A DNA stretch of 22,890 nucleotides from Patescibacteria group bacterium. Lineage in GTDB: Bacteria > Patescibacteriota > Minisyncoccia > Phycocordibacterales > Phycocordibacteraceae. Both the position numbers and the translations under genes were made by a program. Numbering within the stretch: the stretch's first letter is position 1; every line of letters begins with the position of its first letter. The stretch is from contig JAHJIK010000027.1 in the NCBI GenBank assembly GCA_018823385.1, forward strand, positions 1 through 22,890, written 5' to 3'. A model generated the notes under the pieces. The model ran no database searches. It saw only the letters and a program-made list of their open reading frames with translations, and was not told the origin of the DNA. Shown here piece after piece: positions 7,134 through 14,411 of this stretch.

Positions 7134-7327
7134 AGCTGGGGCACTTGAACAATGTCTCACCCAGAAGTTTCGAGCCCGACGAAGTAACCCTGGCTGACAA
7201 ATTCATCCAAGAGGCTTGCGAGTGGCGCGCGCAGCCGGAGTTCGAACGCAGCGTGATCGAGATCGTCGAGCAGTGCCGGCATACTGTCGATATCGCAATT
7301 GACGTCCCCGAAGTCCCCGATGTCCAC
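7134..7327 (+). repeat. Repeat copy B (head core plus tail)
   Basis: The head core AGCTGGGGCACTTGAAC starts at 7134 and the tail GACGTCCCCGAAGTCCCC lies at 7301-7318, followed by GATGTCCAC. The first 42 bases of the copy A/D head are replaced by unrelated sequence. The segment 7204-7318 matches copy E without gaps. Confidence 0.75.
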
Positions 7328-7348
7328 GCTTTGGATCAAGCTGCGTGA
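7145..7348 (+). CDS. Small protein of the WLG/DVPEVP repeat family (copy B)
   Basis: A 67-codon frame opens at TTG (7145) and reads NNVSPRSFEPDE, a helical stretch with CEWRAQPEFERSVIEIVEQCRHT, and DVPEVPDVHALDQAA at the end. It aligns with copy A over most of its length, with identical PDE, EW, P-F, CR-T and DVPEVPDV..LDQAA positions. In this copy the conserved Trp codon of WLG is TAG, so translation can only begin inside the frame, at TTG. The 3' end overlaps the convergent Nudix-like gene by 13 bases, as in copy A. Function is unknown; it may be decaying. Confidence 0.45.
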   Translation: MNNVSPRSFEPDEVTLADKFIQEACEWRAQPEFERSVIEIVEQCRHTVDIAIDVPEVPDVHALDQAA

Positions 7349-7884
7349 CGCAGGTGACTGAGGTAGGTGCCGTGATCCTCGAATAGATCATCTGCATGCC
7401 CGAGCTTCGTCCAGCTGTACTCTGCACTCCTGTTGCCATGATCGATGACCCACGAGCGCTTGCGGGCCGAGGCGTTTGTCTCGATCAGATAGAAGTGGCG
7501 GTCGATGGTTGTGTCCCCATCGGTGCCGAGCTTCTTCACGATGGAGCAGTTCCCTACTTCCGTTTCGTCAGCGATCCGCAGCGCAGCATCGTCCAGCGTC
7601 TCGCCGTCTTCGGCATATCCACGTGGCACCTGAAGCTGGAAGCAGCGGTCATCCAGATTGGCCATGGTGAGGAGCTGTCCGCCCGCGAGGATGTAGAGGA
7701 GGATCTGCTGGGGACGGTCGTATCGGGGCTGCTCCCCAAGAGTGCGATCAAACTCTCTGAGCCTGACATACAGGTTCAGGATTTCATCGAACCGGTCGAC
7801 GATCTGGTCGTCGGTAAGGTCATCGCCGTACGCATTTCGCCAAGCCGAAACGAGGCTTCGGATGAACTGCGGATCATGTTGCAT
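7336..7884 (-). CDS. Nudix-like protein with degenerate catalytic box
   Basis: The 182-residue protein has a helical N-terminal extension (residues 1-60, DDLTDDQIVDRFDEILNLY) and a Nudix fold region. The Nudix box keeps G-x5-E-x7-R but reads RIADETEVG where active enzymes have REUxEExGU: the first metal-binding Glu is Ile and the last Glu of the pair is Thr. Hydrolysis of nucleoside diphosphate-linked substrates is therefore doubtful; it may bind a nucleotide. The second copy (5165-5655) shares the same substitutions, so they are inherited rather than recent damage. It ends convergently with the small frame of copy B. Confidence 0.72.
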   Translation of the reverse strand: MQHDPQFIRSLVSAWRNAYGDDLTDDQIVDRFDEILNLYVRLREFDRTLGEQPRYDRPQQILLYILAGGQLLTMANLDDRCFQLQVPRGYAEDGETLDDAALRIADETEVGNCSIVKKLGTDGDTTIDRHFYLIETNASARKRSWVIDHGNRSAEYSWTKLGHADDLFEDHGTYLSHLRHAA

Positions 7885-7952
7885 ATGCCTGAATCATGCC
7901 GGACCGGCGCCAGGGCGCAAGGCGATGCTAGGTCGACAGGCGAGCCGGTCTC

Positions 7953-8570
7953 CTAGGTCACGGCCAACACGTTGGTCACGAGGCGCCGACCTGCGTTCGC
8001 TGCCGCTAAGCGAACAATTAGGTACTGCGCCAGTAGAATAGCGACGTATATCCAAGCCACCCCAAACGGCCGGACAATCACCAACGCCCATCCTCCCATG
8101 AAAACAAGCATCATGGCGGCGATGCAGGCGTAGTCTCTGCAGAACAGGAACGCCTTATTCGAGTCGATTACGGGCGCTGCGCCGGCCACTTTCTTGTACA
8201 GTTTGTACCAAGCGAGGTTTTGCTCTTCCCGGGTGAGCGGGAGGGAGCCGAGCTTCTTGTGGATGCGGGTCATGTCTACCCGAGAGTCAGCGGGCCCCAG
8301 TCGGGTGAACGCTTCGCCGCCAGGTAGCGGTGATCTCCAGCGCCAGAAAACCAGCCGAGCTTTCATCCCCGGACTGACGAGCTCGTTGAGCACGCCACAG
8401 ACCACCAGCGCAGCTCCCGCCGGCAACAGCGACTGCCAATCCTTTGCTGCGGTGGCGACATCGGCAATGATGACGGAGTTGGTCTTTAGCACTAGAAAGA
8501 AGAAGCCGAGGTTGGCGAGCAGAACCGTCGCAAGAGGAATGCGGTTCTCGGCCTTAAGGGTCTTTTTCAT
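7953..8570 (-). CDS. Four-helix membrane protein partnered with an MBL-fold hydrolase
   Basis: The 205-residue protein has hydrophobic segments at about residues 14-34, 48-66, 143-163 and 167-187, with a soluble central loop of about 75 residues between the second and third. The loop is basic and helical (DMTRIHKKLGSLPLTREEQNLAWYKLYKKVAG). I do not recognise a family. It begins 8 bases after the stop of the metallo-beta-lactamase-fold gene and must be co-transcribed. An effector or anchor for that hydrolase is a reasonable guess from the pairing, not shown by sequence. Confidence 0.68.
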   Translation of the reverse strand: MKKTLKAENRIPLATVLLANLGFFFLVLKTNSVIIADVATAAKDWQSLLPAGAALVVCGVLNELVSPGMKARLVFWRWRSPLPGGEAFTRLGPADSRVDMTRIHKKLGSLPLTREEQNLAWYKLYKKVAGAAPVIDSNKAFLFCRDYACIAAMMLVFMGGWALVIVRPFGVAWIYVAILLAQYLIVRLAAANAGRRLVTNVLAVT

Positions 8571-8578
8571 CGGATCTG

Positions 8579-9667
8579 TTAGGCTTCTTGGTCATCGGGA
8601 TAAGGGAATGGCGTGGCGGCCACCCAACCATCGCGCTTGGGCGCGTTCTGGCCGATCCTTACATCCACACCTTCGGTAGCGATGACTCTTGCGCCCCGGT
8701 GCGCAAATGCTCTCACTACCGCCTTCCTTGGATGGTCCAGGTCTTCAAGGGCTGAGCTAACCAAGGCCGTGAACGTTTCCTGGCCTTCGGTCGGCTTCTG
8801 AGCCAAGCGCGGCCCAAGCCAGCGATCGAGCAGTTCGGTGGATACGTTTCTCCGCCCGCCATGATGAGGAACTTGGATGCGATCCACTCCGGGCAATTCA
8901 AGGCCCGCCGCGGGGGCGTAATCGGCAGCCTCAGCCAGTCCCGTTCGTCCCGCGTCACCCGTCAAAACAATGCTGTGGCCACAGAGTTTGGCATACTGAA
9001 CGACGCTCATCTCGTTCTCGGCGCTCGTCTCCTGGGTCGAAAAGATTTCTTCGCCCCAGACCGCCCTGATCAAGTTCGATAGCTTCGCGGCCGCCGCCTC
9101 GAAAATGGATCCTGCCTTTGCGACGATACCTTCGTCGTCAGCCGTTCCTTCGGGCGTCTTCTCGGAAGCGACGATCAGATCCAGGTATCGTTCCCTGGTG
9201 GGTGCCAACACCGTGAAGGCACCGATTACCTCTCCCTGAAATGGCTCCAGGATTTCGATGCCCTTCTCGTTTGCAATATCTTCGAGCGCCGCCAAGTTGG
9301 AGTAGATCGCGCGCAGACGGCTGCGAAGGCGATCAACAGACGTGTAAGTCTCGAAGCGGTCGATAAGCTCTTCTGCATAGAGCCAGGGTCGATGCATCCA
9401 AAGGGTGCCTACGGAAAGTTCCTCCAGCACATCGCGCAAGCCGCCGGCGTGGTCACGATCGGAATGTGTAACGACCACGTGGTCGATGTAGGCGTCTGAT
9501 CCGTAATATTTTCGAATATGCTCAACGACGCTGGGCCCTGTGGTTTGGTAGCCACCATCGACAACGTGAATGCAAGTGACGTCGTCAATCTCATAGCGGA
9601 GGGTGATCGCGTCACCGCTCTTCTTCGTCTCAACGCCCAAGAAATCGATCTCGTAGTAGTCGGCCAT
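8579..9667 (-). CDS. Metallo-beta-lactamase-fold hydrolase
   Basis: The 362-residue protein starts best at ATG 9667 (ADYYEIDFLGVETKKSGD), 7 bases after a TGGGG binding site. It has the MBL metal-binding motif THSDRDHAGGL (about residues 68-78), a later Asp in LTGDAG (about 235) and the final His in VPHHGG (about 268). The ComEC-like HSDxDH and PHHGS style suggest a nuclease or phosphodiesterase branch rather than an antibiotic-degrading enzyme. It is the first gene of a two-gene unit with a membrane protein, inside an accessory block that also carries a restriction endonuclease, so a defence role is possible but unproven. Confidence 0.8.
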   Translation of the reverse strand: MADYYEIDFLGVETKKSGDAITLRYEIDDVTCIHVVDGGYQTTGPSVVEHIRKYYGSDAYIDHVVVTHSDRDHAGGLRDVLEELSVGTLWMHRPWLYAEELIDRFETYTSVDRLRSRLRAIYSNLAALEDIANEKGIEILEPFQGEVIGAFTVLAPTRERYLDLIVASEKTPEGTADDEGIVAKAGSIFEAAAAKLSNLIRAVWGEEIFSTQETSAENEMSVVQYAKLCGHSIVLTGDAGRTGLAEAADYAPAAGLELPGVDRIQVPHHGGRRNVSTELLDRWLGPRLAQKPTEGQETFTALVSSALEDLDHPRKAVVRAFAHRGARVIATEGVDVRIGQNAPKRDGWVAATPFPYPDDQEA

Positions 9668-9763
9668 GTTCAACCCCAGCATGTTACCACGTATCTGGGT
9701 TGACTGCCTTTCGACCGCAACCGCTCAAATTGGGGATGACAAGGCAGTGCGTTGTCGCAAACA

Positions 9764-9854
9764 CGACGCTGGCTGGCCGACTCGGACTCGAACTTTTTCA
9801 TACCAAGCCCCACAAGGGTTTCCTGGCGATTCTCTAAGTCTGTAAATGACCCGT
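9764..9854 (+). repeat. Weak repeat copy C (head clear, tail doubtful)
   Basis: CGACGCTGGCTGGCCGACTC at 9764 onward matches the head of copy F at 21 of 24 positions, including the CGC-TGG-CTG (RWL) frame. The proposed tail, CTCTAAGTCTGTAAATGACC near 9832, resembles the tail of copy D only loosely. It lies just upstream of the promoter at 9910, as other copies lie upstream of genes. Confidence 0.4.
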
Positions 9855-9909
9855 CTCGGACACGTGTAAAAAGCGACAAATGCGACACTGAATAGCATAT
9901 AGGGTTTAC

Positions 9910-9938
9910 TTGACTTTTATGTCTATTTGCTGTACTAT
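9910..9938 (+). promoter_or_regulatory. Strong sigma-70-type promoter
   Basis: TTGACT (9910-9915) and TACTAT (9933-9938) are 17 bases apart. It faces the zinc-ribbon gene at 10120, leaving an untranslated leader of about 175 bases. Confidence 0.75.
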
Positions 9939-10085
9939 ACGAAACAGGCCAACGGACTATAAATAGCTAATCGGAAACGGCAATTCGGCCACCCTTCTCA
10001 CTCGTTTGGGCAATCAGACTGCAAGAGGAAGGAAGTACGATCCACACCTTATCCCGCTCCTATATGGAGAAAAGCGGTTGTGGGC

Positions 10086-10111
10086 TCCTGTTTGGAAATC
10101 GCCAAACAGGA
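10086..10111 (+). promoter_or_regulatory. Hairpin covering the ribosome binding site of the 10120 gene
   Basis: TCCTGTTTGG and CCAAACAGGA are perfect complements around AAATCG. The 3' arm ends in AGGA, which with the following G forms the AGGAG Shine-Dalgarno sequence 6-7 bases before ATG 10120. When the stem forms, the binding site is buried. This could be translational control by a ligand, temperature or a protein. Confidence 0.55.
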
Positions 10112-10119
10112 GAATAGCG

Positions 10120-10746
10120 ATGGAAATGATTTGCAGCACCTGCGGAAAGACCTTTGACCAAAACCAACATCCAGAAATCACGTATCTAGGTACTGTCCTG
10201 GGTCGTAACTCAGAGAACGAACGTTGCTACAACTGTGCCCTCACGTATGTATCGGGAGGGTTCGGGCCGGAAGGAGGAGACTTTAATTCGGCACGCTTCA
10301 TCTCGGGCGAAATGTCCGACGATGAATTACGGTGGTTCCAAGAAGACCAACGGGACCTTCAACGTCGTTACCCTGAGGAAAGCGACGAGGAACGGTATCC
10401 AGAGCGATACGAGTATTATGATTACGAGCCTGAGCCTGAAGAGCTCTATCTCGAGGACGAGACAAACGTCTGCGAGTATCTCTGCGTGGCGTGCGGAACT
10501 CCGGTTGGAGGATCTGATCGTCTCTGCGACTCATGCGATGCGCGTTACAGCACGTCGCACTGTGTGTGTTGTCAGTCTGTCGTCCCTGACGACTCCGTTA
10601 TCTGCGTGGACTGCGATGAGCAGTTTGCGCGTGAACGACTGGAATACGTACTGTCGTTTCGCATTCTTTCGGGATACTGGTGGCGTGACCTCCGGGACTT
10701 CCTTAAGAGCGACGCGATCTATTGGTTAAAACGTTTGCGGCGTTAA
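10120..10746 (+). CDS. Acidic zinc-ribbon protein of unknown function
   Basis: The start is ATG 10120, behind AGGAG; an upstream in-frame start at 10006 would include the hairpin in the coding region. The 208-residue protein has an N-terminal treble-clef-like motif CSTCGKTF...CYNC (residues about 4-38), a strongly acidic middle (EESDEERYPERYEYYDYEP) and a C-terminal double zinc-ribbon with CVACG...CDSC and CVCCQ...CVDC (about 122-170), ending in a basic Trp-rich helix. The pattern is like double zinc-ribbon proteins of mobile elements, but I cannot name it. A strong promoter and hairpin leader control it, and a good terminator follows. Confidence 0.72.
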   Translation: MEMICSTCGKTFDQNQHPEITYLGTVLGRNSENERCYNCALTYVSGGFGPEGGDFNSARFISGEMSDDELRWFQEDQRDLQRRYPEESDEERYPERYEYYDYEPEPEELYLEDETNVCEYLCVACGTPVGGSDRLCDSCDARYSTSHCVCCQSVVPDDSVICVDCDEQFARERLEYVLSFRILSGYWWRDLRDFLKSDAIYWLKRLRR

Positions 10747-10754
10747 TCCGCATC

Positions 10755-10786
10755 AAGGCCTCGGCGAAGCAATTCGTCGGGGCCTT
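10755..10786. terminator. Bidirectional terminator between convergent genes
   Basis: A 14-bp stem (AAGGCCTCGGCGAA with TTCGTCGGGGCCTT, two G-T pairs) and a GCAA loop are followed by TT. The A-rich left side lets it serve the minus-strand gene ending at 10807 as well. It also marks the right edge of accessory block 1. Confidence 0.8.
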
Positions 10787-10806
10787 TTCGTATACCTTCA
10801 CCTCTA

Positions 10807-11727
10807 TTAGCCGAAGTAAGTCTTGAGTAGCGGGGTTACTTCTTTTCGCATGATGAACTCTGGACGGAGAGCGACATTATGCTCGAATGAAACATTCAAG
10901 ACTTTAGAAAGTATGTCTTGCATTCGAGAATCATTGGTTACAAAAATATTGATTCCTTCGCCAAGATCGATAAATGAAATGAAGATATGGTCCATACCCT
11001 CTTTGGCCTTGAGTTCATTCAGAATGTTGAGTACTTCTTCCTTTCGAGCTTCGACAAGTTCCTTTGCGCCCATCATTTCCAGCTGGGCATAACCGATCTT
11101 GTTTCCTGTCCCGCCAAAATCAAACCAAGCAAAATCAGCATCTATTGCAGGTGCAAGTAGTTCGCCATCCATATTCGATTTCGCACGGAACATCTCATCA
11201 ATAAACTCTTGAGTCAGTCCTAGTTTCTGATTTAGCCAATCCGCCATGAGACGGTCACGATCGGTAGTAACCTTTGCACGAAAGTTAAGAGTATTGGAAA
11301 CAATTGCCCCATAGAGCATGGTCGCCACAGGAACTGAAATATCTACGTTATTGGTATGAAACTTTTCAGTGATGAGAGTGGCCGCCGACCCTACTAGCTC
11401 AATTTGAATCTTTGCATTCTTGAACGCCTCAGCATCATTGAATTTACGATGGTCGATAATCTCGATGATTTGTTCAGGCTTGATGAAATTATTGAGATCT
11501 CTCAACTCGCTAGCATCCACGAGAATAACCTTCTCCAAGGAAGCATTCTTATCCTCCTCAAATTCGAAACCAAACTTCTCAACCAAGTATCGAGCCTCAA
11601 TATGAGGAGTCCCGAAAATCCGGACTACTGCAGGAGTACCGGTCTTATTCAGGAATTCTGCATACCCTACCGAGCAGGCGTATCCATCAAGGTCCGGCTC
11701 AGTATAGCTAGTGACTACTGTTTTCAT
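10807..11727 (-). CDS. DHH-family phosphoesterase, manganese pyrophosphatase-like
   Basis: The 306-residue protein opens with VVTSYTEPDLDGYACSVGYAEFL, has DASEL near residue 72 and IIDHRKFND near 90 (the DHH motif as DHR), and ends LRPEFIMRKEVTPLLK, resembling the RKKQVVPPL substrate-binding end of family II inorganic pyrophosphatases. It therefore has both the DHH and the DHHA2-type domains. The first metal motif, normally DPDxxGS, is EPDLDG. Pyrophosphate hydrolysis or a related phosphoesterase reaction is likely in the cytosol. It is the last gene of a six-gene operon, 2 bases after the alpha/beta hydrolase-Nudix fusion. Confidence 0.8.
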   Translation of the reverse strand: MKTVVTSYTEPDLDGYACSVGYAEFLNKTGTPAVVRIFGTPHIEARYLVEKFGFEFEEDKNASLEKVILVDASELRDLNNFIKPEQIIEIIDHRKFNDAEAFKNAKIQIELVGSAATLITEKFHTNNVDISVPVATMLYGAIVSNTLNFRAKVTTDRDRLMADWLNQKLGLTQEFIDEMFRAKSNMDGELLAPAIDADFAWFDFGGTGNKIGYAQLEMMGAKELVEARKEEVLNILNELKAKEGMDHIFISFIDLGEGINIFVTNDSRMQDILSKVLNVSFEHNVALRPEFIMRKEVTPLLKTYFG

Positions 11728-11729
11728 AT

Positions 11730-12701
11730 CTAAGATTTAGATTGCTCTACTACAATTTTCTCTGCGACCTCATCAAAGCGATCTGGGTCTTCCATACGAC
11801 CTCTGGTTTCCTCGAATGTTAGCCACAGTCCTGCCTTTCCCTCTCTGACATCGAAAGCTTCTTGGTCAGTTGGATACAGATACATGTATCGAATAATTTT
11901 TCGGTCTCCCCATACCGTTATAGATGTACCGATGCTCGTTAACTCGCTTTCGCTAATATCGATAGTTAGTTCTTCCCTCGTCTCTCTAATGACTGCTTCG
12001 ACAGGTATTTCATCTCCCTCAATCTCACCGCCGAAATACCCCCAGTCGGGTTTCTTGTGCCCACGTCTATCCTGTATGAGTATTTTCCCTTGTGAGTTTA
12101 TAGGGACAATGAGGGCCTTCCGATTATCAAAACTAACGACCTGTTCAACAAGCTCAGGAAACTCTATCGTGCCCATATCTCTCATAATGTAGTGACCACG
12201 ACCCGGCAGGTCGATAATTTCCCCTCCGATTACATCATGAATGATTTTGAGACTCTTCTGCCCGTCGGGATACTCATTATCTGAAGTGAAGTAGATAATC
12301 TCCCCCACCCGCTCTTTTATAGAGGGGTCTATTGGATGCTCATAGAACACTCGACGAGCATCATTATCCTTGTCAGCAATCGCCCACGGTCCAACAAGGA
12401 TTAATTTAGTTACCTTTTGCTTTGATTGTCCGAGCCAGCGTAGGAGGAACGTAGTACCACAGCTGTGTCCTATGAGAATCGTATTCTCATTGATTTCCTG
12501 CTTCTCAAATTCCTCTTTGAACTTTTCATATGACGGTTCCCACGGTTCCGGCATGAGTGGAGTCTCGGTAGGAATACCAAGCATCGTTAGCATCTCCTTT
12601 GTCCAAGGGATCCAATGTTTATCGTACGTCCGTGTCTCTGGATTCATGGCCTTCTCAGCATCTGAGGGGCAGCCGTGAATGATGATGCAGTTAGCTTTCA
12701 T
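11730..12701 (-). CDS. Alpha/beta hydrolase-Nudix fusion protein
   Basis: Residues 1-185 form a compact RBBP9/YdeN-like serine hydrolase: IIIHGCPS at the start, nucleophile motif GHSCGT (Ser80), and GRGH with His170. Residues 190-323 form a Nudix hydrolase with an almost canonical box, G225-x5-E231-x7-R239-E240-x-x-E243-E244, where only the Gly near the end is replaced by Thr. Both active sites look intact. A fusion of a carboxylesterase-like fold with a Nudix enzyme suggests two steps on one nucleotide-linked substrate, which is inference. It sits between two other hydrolase genes in the operon with gaps of 2 and 10 bases. Confidence 0.82.
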   Translation of the reverse strand: MKANCIIIHGCPSDAEKAMNPETRTYDKHWIPWTKEMLTMLGIPTETPLMPEPWEPSYEKFKEEFEKQEINENTILIGHSCGTTFLLRWLGQSKQKVTKLILVGPWAIADKDNDARRVFYEHPIDPSIKERVGEIIYFTSDNEYPDGQKSLKIIHDVIGGEIIDLPGRGHYIMRDMGTIEFPELVEQVVSFDNRKALIVPINSQGKILIQDRRGHKKPDWGYFGGEIEGDEIPVEAVIRETREELTIDISESELTSIGTSITVWGDRKIIRYMYLYPTDQEAFDVREGKAGLWLTFEETRGRMEDPDRFDEVAEKIVVEQSKS

Positions 12702-12711
12702 AATAAGTTGA

Positions 12712-13461
12712 TTATCCCTTCTTACCCCACTTCTTTACCCAATCTAGTGTCTCACTGAAAAGCTGCTCTTCCGTCTCCCATTCATCGAAGCAATGGGCTG
12801 CTCCCTTTATAACAGCGTAGTCCTTTGGAGAATTGGCTTCATTAAAGTACTCCTTGCCTCCCTTCGCGTTTCCAAGCTTTTCGGCACAAATAATCTTTAC
12901 TGGAACGCGTACATCTTTGATACGCTGTACCGGCTTGAGCGTATCGTATTCATCCATCATTTCTTTGCCCATAAGGAATGAGAAATTCCATTCGGACACA
13001 TATGCGTCGAGGGATTTATTAAACTGTACCGGATTCTTCATTCCTTCTGATACATCTTTCTTTGAAGGCATCGGAGTTGGATCCCATAGAATTATGGAGT
13101 CCATGAGTGCTGTATCGGCAGTAACAACCGACGGGCCGCCGAGGCCATGGCCAGCAACGGCTATGTGTCGATACTCTTTACGGAACTTTTTCAGTACATG
13201 ATTGAGGTCCTCTGCGTGTGTTCGTACACTTGAGCTCACGAGAGATCGTCCACCTTTCCTTCCGTCATAGAGATTGAAACGGTAGGTATCAATCCCCTTC
13301 TTTGGAAAGAATCGGGCGGCATTGAAGAAGATGTGGTCGGTCAGATCTCCTGTGAGTCCATGGACAAGAATCAGTAATGTATCTGACTTCTTAGGTGCCT
13401 CGTTCAAGACACCGTAGATTGTGTAGCCGTCCTTGGATTTGAGATTTACTGCTTTCTCCAT
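12712..13461 (-). CDS. Alpha/beta hydrolase with the nucleophile replaced by glycine
   Basis: The 249-residue protein matches small alpha/beta hydrolases: LLILVHGLTGD (residues about 29-39) for the oxyanion hole, a nucleophile elbow VAGHGLGGPS, an Asp-containing VPVKIICAEK strand and a final GAAHCFDEW with the catalytic His. The elbow is normally GHSLGG. Here residue 106 is Gly, codon GGC at 13144-13146, one base from the Ser codon AGC. The enzyme is therefore probably inactive as a serine hydrolase or has another role. It begins after GGAGG and is coupled to its neighbours in the operon. Confidence 0.8.
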   Translation of the reverse strand: MEKAVNLKSKDGYTIYGVLNEAPKKSDTLLILVHGLTGDLTDHIFFNAARFFPKKGIDTYRFNLYDGRKGGRSLVSSSVRTHAEDLNHVLKKFRKEYRHIAVAGHGLGGPSVVTADTALMDSIILWDPTPMPSKKDVSEGMKNPVQFNKSLDAYVSEWNFSFLMGKEMMDEYDTLKPVQRIKDVRVPVKIICAEKLGNAKGGKEYFNEANSPKDYAVIKGAAHCFDEWETEEQLFSETLDWVKKWGKKG

Positions 13462-13463
13462 AA

Positions 13464-13850
13464 TTATTCGGCCTCCATTACATCCTTCAATTTATCCAGG
13501 ATTTCCTGCATAAATGGCGCATGGAGTTGGTCAGACTCAGACCACTCGTAGTATTCAAGCTCAGTTTCTATATCTGATATTGGAGTATAGGTGTAGCGGA
13601 CTTTGTAGTCCTGCTGGGTGGCATCGAGCTGAAAGACTTTCGATGGTTCGTACTGAGTAACTTTGTACTCATTTATCTTGCCGGTAGCGTCCCAGTTCTG
13701 GTATATCGTTCCTATTTCTGGAGGATAAGCATCTGCTTTCTCTCCCTCAACCGAGTCAATCCACTTTGCGGTATTTGTAGGATTGGTCGTAAATTCAAAA
13801 ACCTCCGCAATCGGCTTGTTTATTCTAACGATAAGCCTGAGATATTTCAT
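13464..13850 (-). CDS. SRPBCC-fold ligand-binding protein
   Basis: The 128-residue protein begins with LRLIVRINKPIAEVFEFTTNPTNTAKWIDSV, the typical first strand, helix and WxxxV of polyketide cyclase/dehydrase-like SRPBCC proteins, and ends with a long C-terminal helix. The family binds hydrophobic ligands in a cavity. No ligand can be predicted. It overlaps no neighbour but lies 2 and 7 bases from them in the minus-strand operon. Confidence 0.78.
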   Translation of the reverse strand: MKYLRLIVRINKPIAEVFEFTTNPTNTAKWIDSVEGEKADAYPPEIGTIYQNWDATGKINEYKVTQYEPSKVFQLDATQQDYKVRYTYTPISDIETELEYYEWSESDQLHAPFMQEILDKLKDVMEAE

Positions 13851-13857
13851 ATTGAAA

Positions 13858-14391
13858 TTATACCCTTTGAACCCGCTTTATAGACACCGGCTTATAGAAA
13901 TACTCAAACTTCTCAAGCGGCCAGGCACAGGTCCCTCCTTCAATAAACGTTGAGTGCCAAATTAAAGGTACGCTTTCAGGATAATCCCCTTCGGGCAAGA
14001 TTTCCCTTAACTCAGCATCGAGCCTTCCAAGATATACGGCAGTATGGAAATATAGAATCCACTCATCTTCTGTTTCAAACATCTCTCGTTTCTTCTCGCG
14101 CAATTCGCCCTTCTTGTTCCTAAGGTTTTCGGCATAAATAATGTCTCCTTTTTCAAGAGTATCGAAATCTATGGGTTCTTCCTTATACACAAACACCCCG
14201 GTATCTCGATATCCTTTTGGCAACAATATTTCCTCTCTTGGAATGAAGAGTCCCTTAGTCTTGTACAGAAAATACTGGATAGCAAGACGGCAGTTTCCGA
14301 TCTCAAACTTCTCTTCCGCAAGCTCAACTTCAGAAAGCGGGCCCGCTCCTTTGTCGTATATGTACTTGAAGTCTTTTAGACGCTGACTCAT
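13858..14391 (-). CDS. NlpC/P60-superfamily-like protein
   Basis: I choose ATG 14391 (MSQRLKDFKYIYDKG); an upstream TTG at 14424 overlaps the preceding gene and has no binding site. In the 177-residue product, GNCRLAIQYFLY carries a candidate catalytic Cys, LEKGDIIYAEN is the usual 'KGDLVF' strand, YFHTAVYLG carries the candidate His and LIWHST follows. This order, C, KGD, H, is that of papain-like NlpC/P60 or CHAP hydrolases that act on peptide bonds of cell-wall or other peptides. There is no signal peptide, so a cytosolic role is likely. Assignment rests on motif order only. Confidence 0.62.
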   Translation of the reverse strand: MSQRLKDFKYIYDKGAGPLSEVELAEEKFEIGNCRLAIQYFLYKTKGLFIPREEILLPKGYRDTGVFVYKEEPIDFDTLEKGDIIYAENLRNKKGELREKKREMFETEDEWILYFHTAVYLGRLDAELREILPEGDYPESVPLIWHSTFIEGGTCAWPLEKFEYFYKPVSIKRVQRV

Positions 14392-14411
14392 AGATTCTCT
14401 ATTTCCATACC

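Noticed and set aside
7396..7956. Long plus-strand frame opposite the second Nudix-like gene
   Set aside because: It mirrors the minus-strand Nudix-like gene, whose motifs and paralogue prove the coding strand.
9655..9690. GCTGGGGTTGAACATG before the MBL gene as another head copy on the minus strand
   Set aside because: The similarity to GCTGGGGCACTTGAAC is short and can be explained by a TGGGG ribosome binding site; no tail is found at the expected distance.
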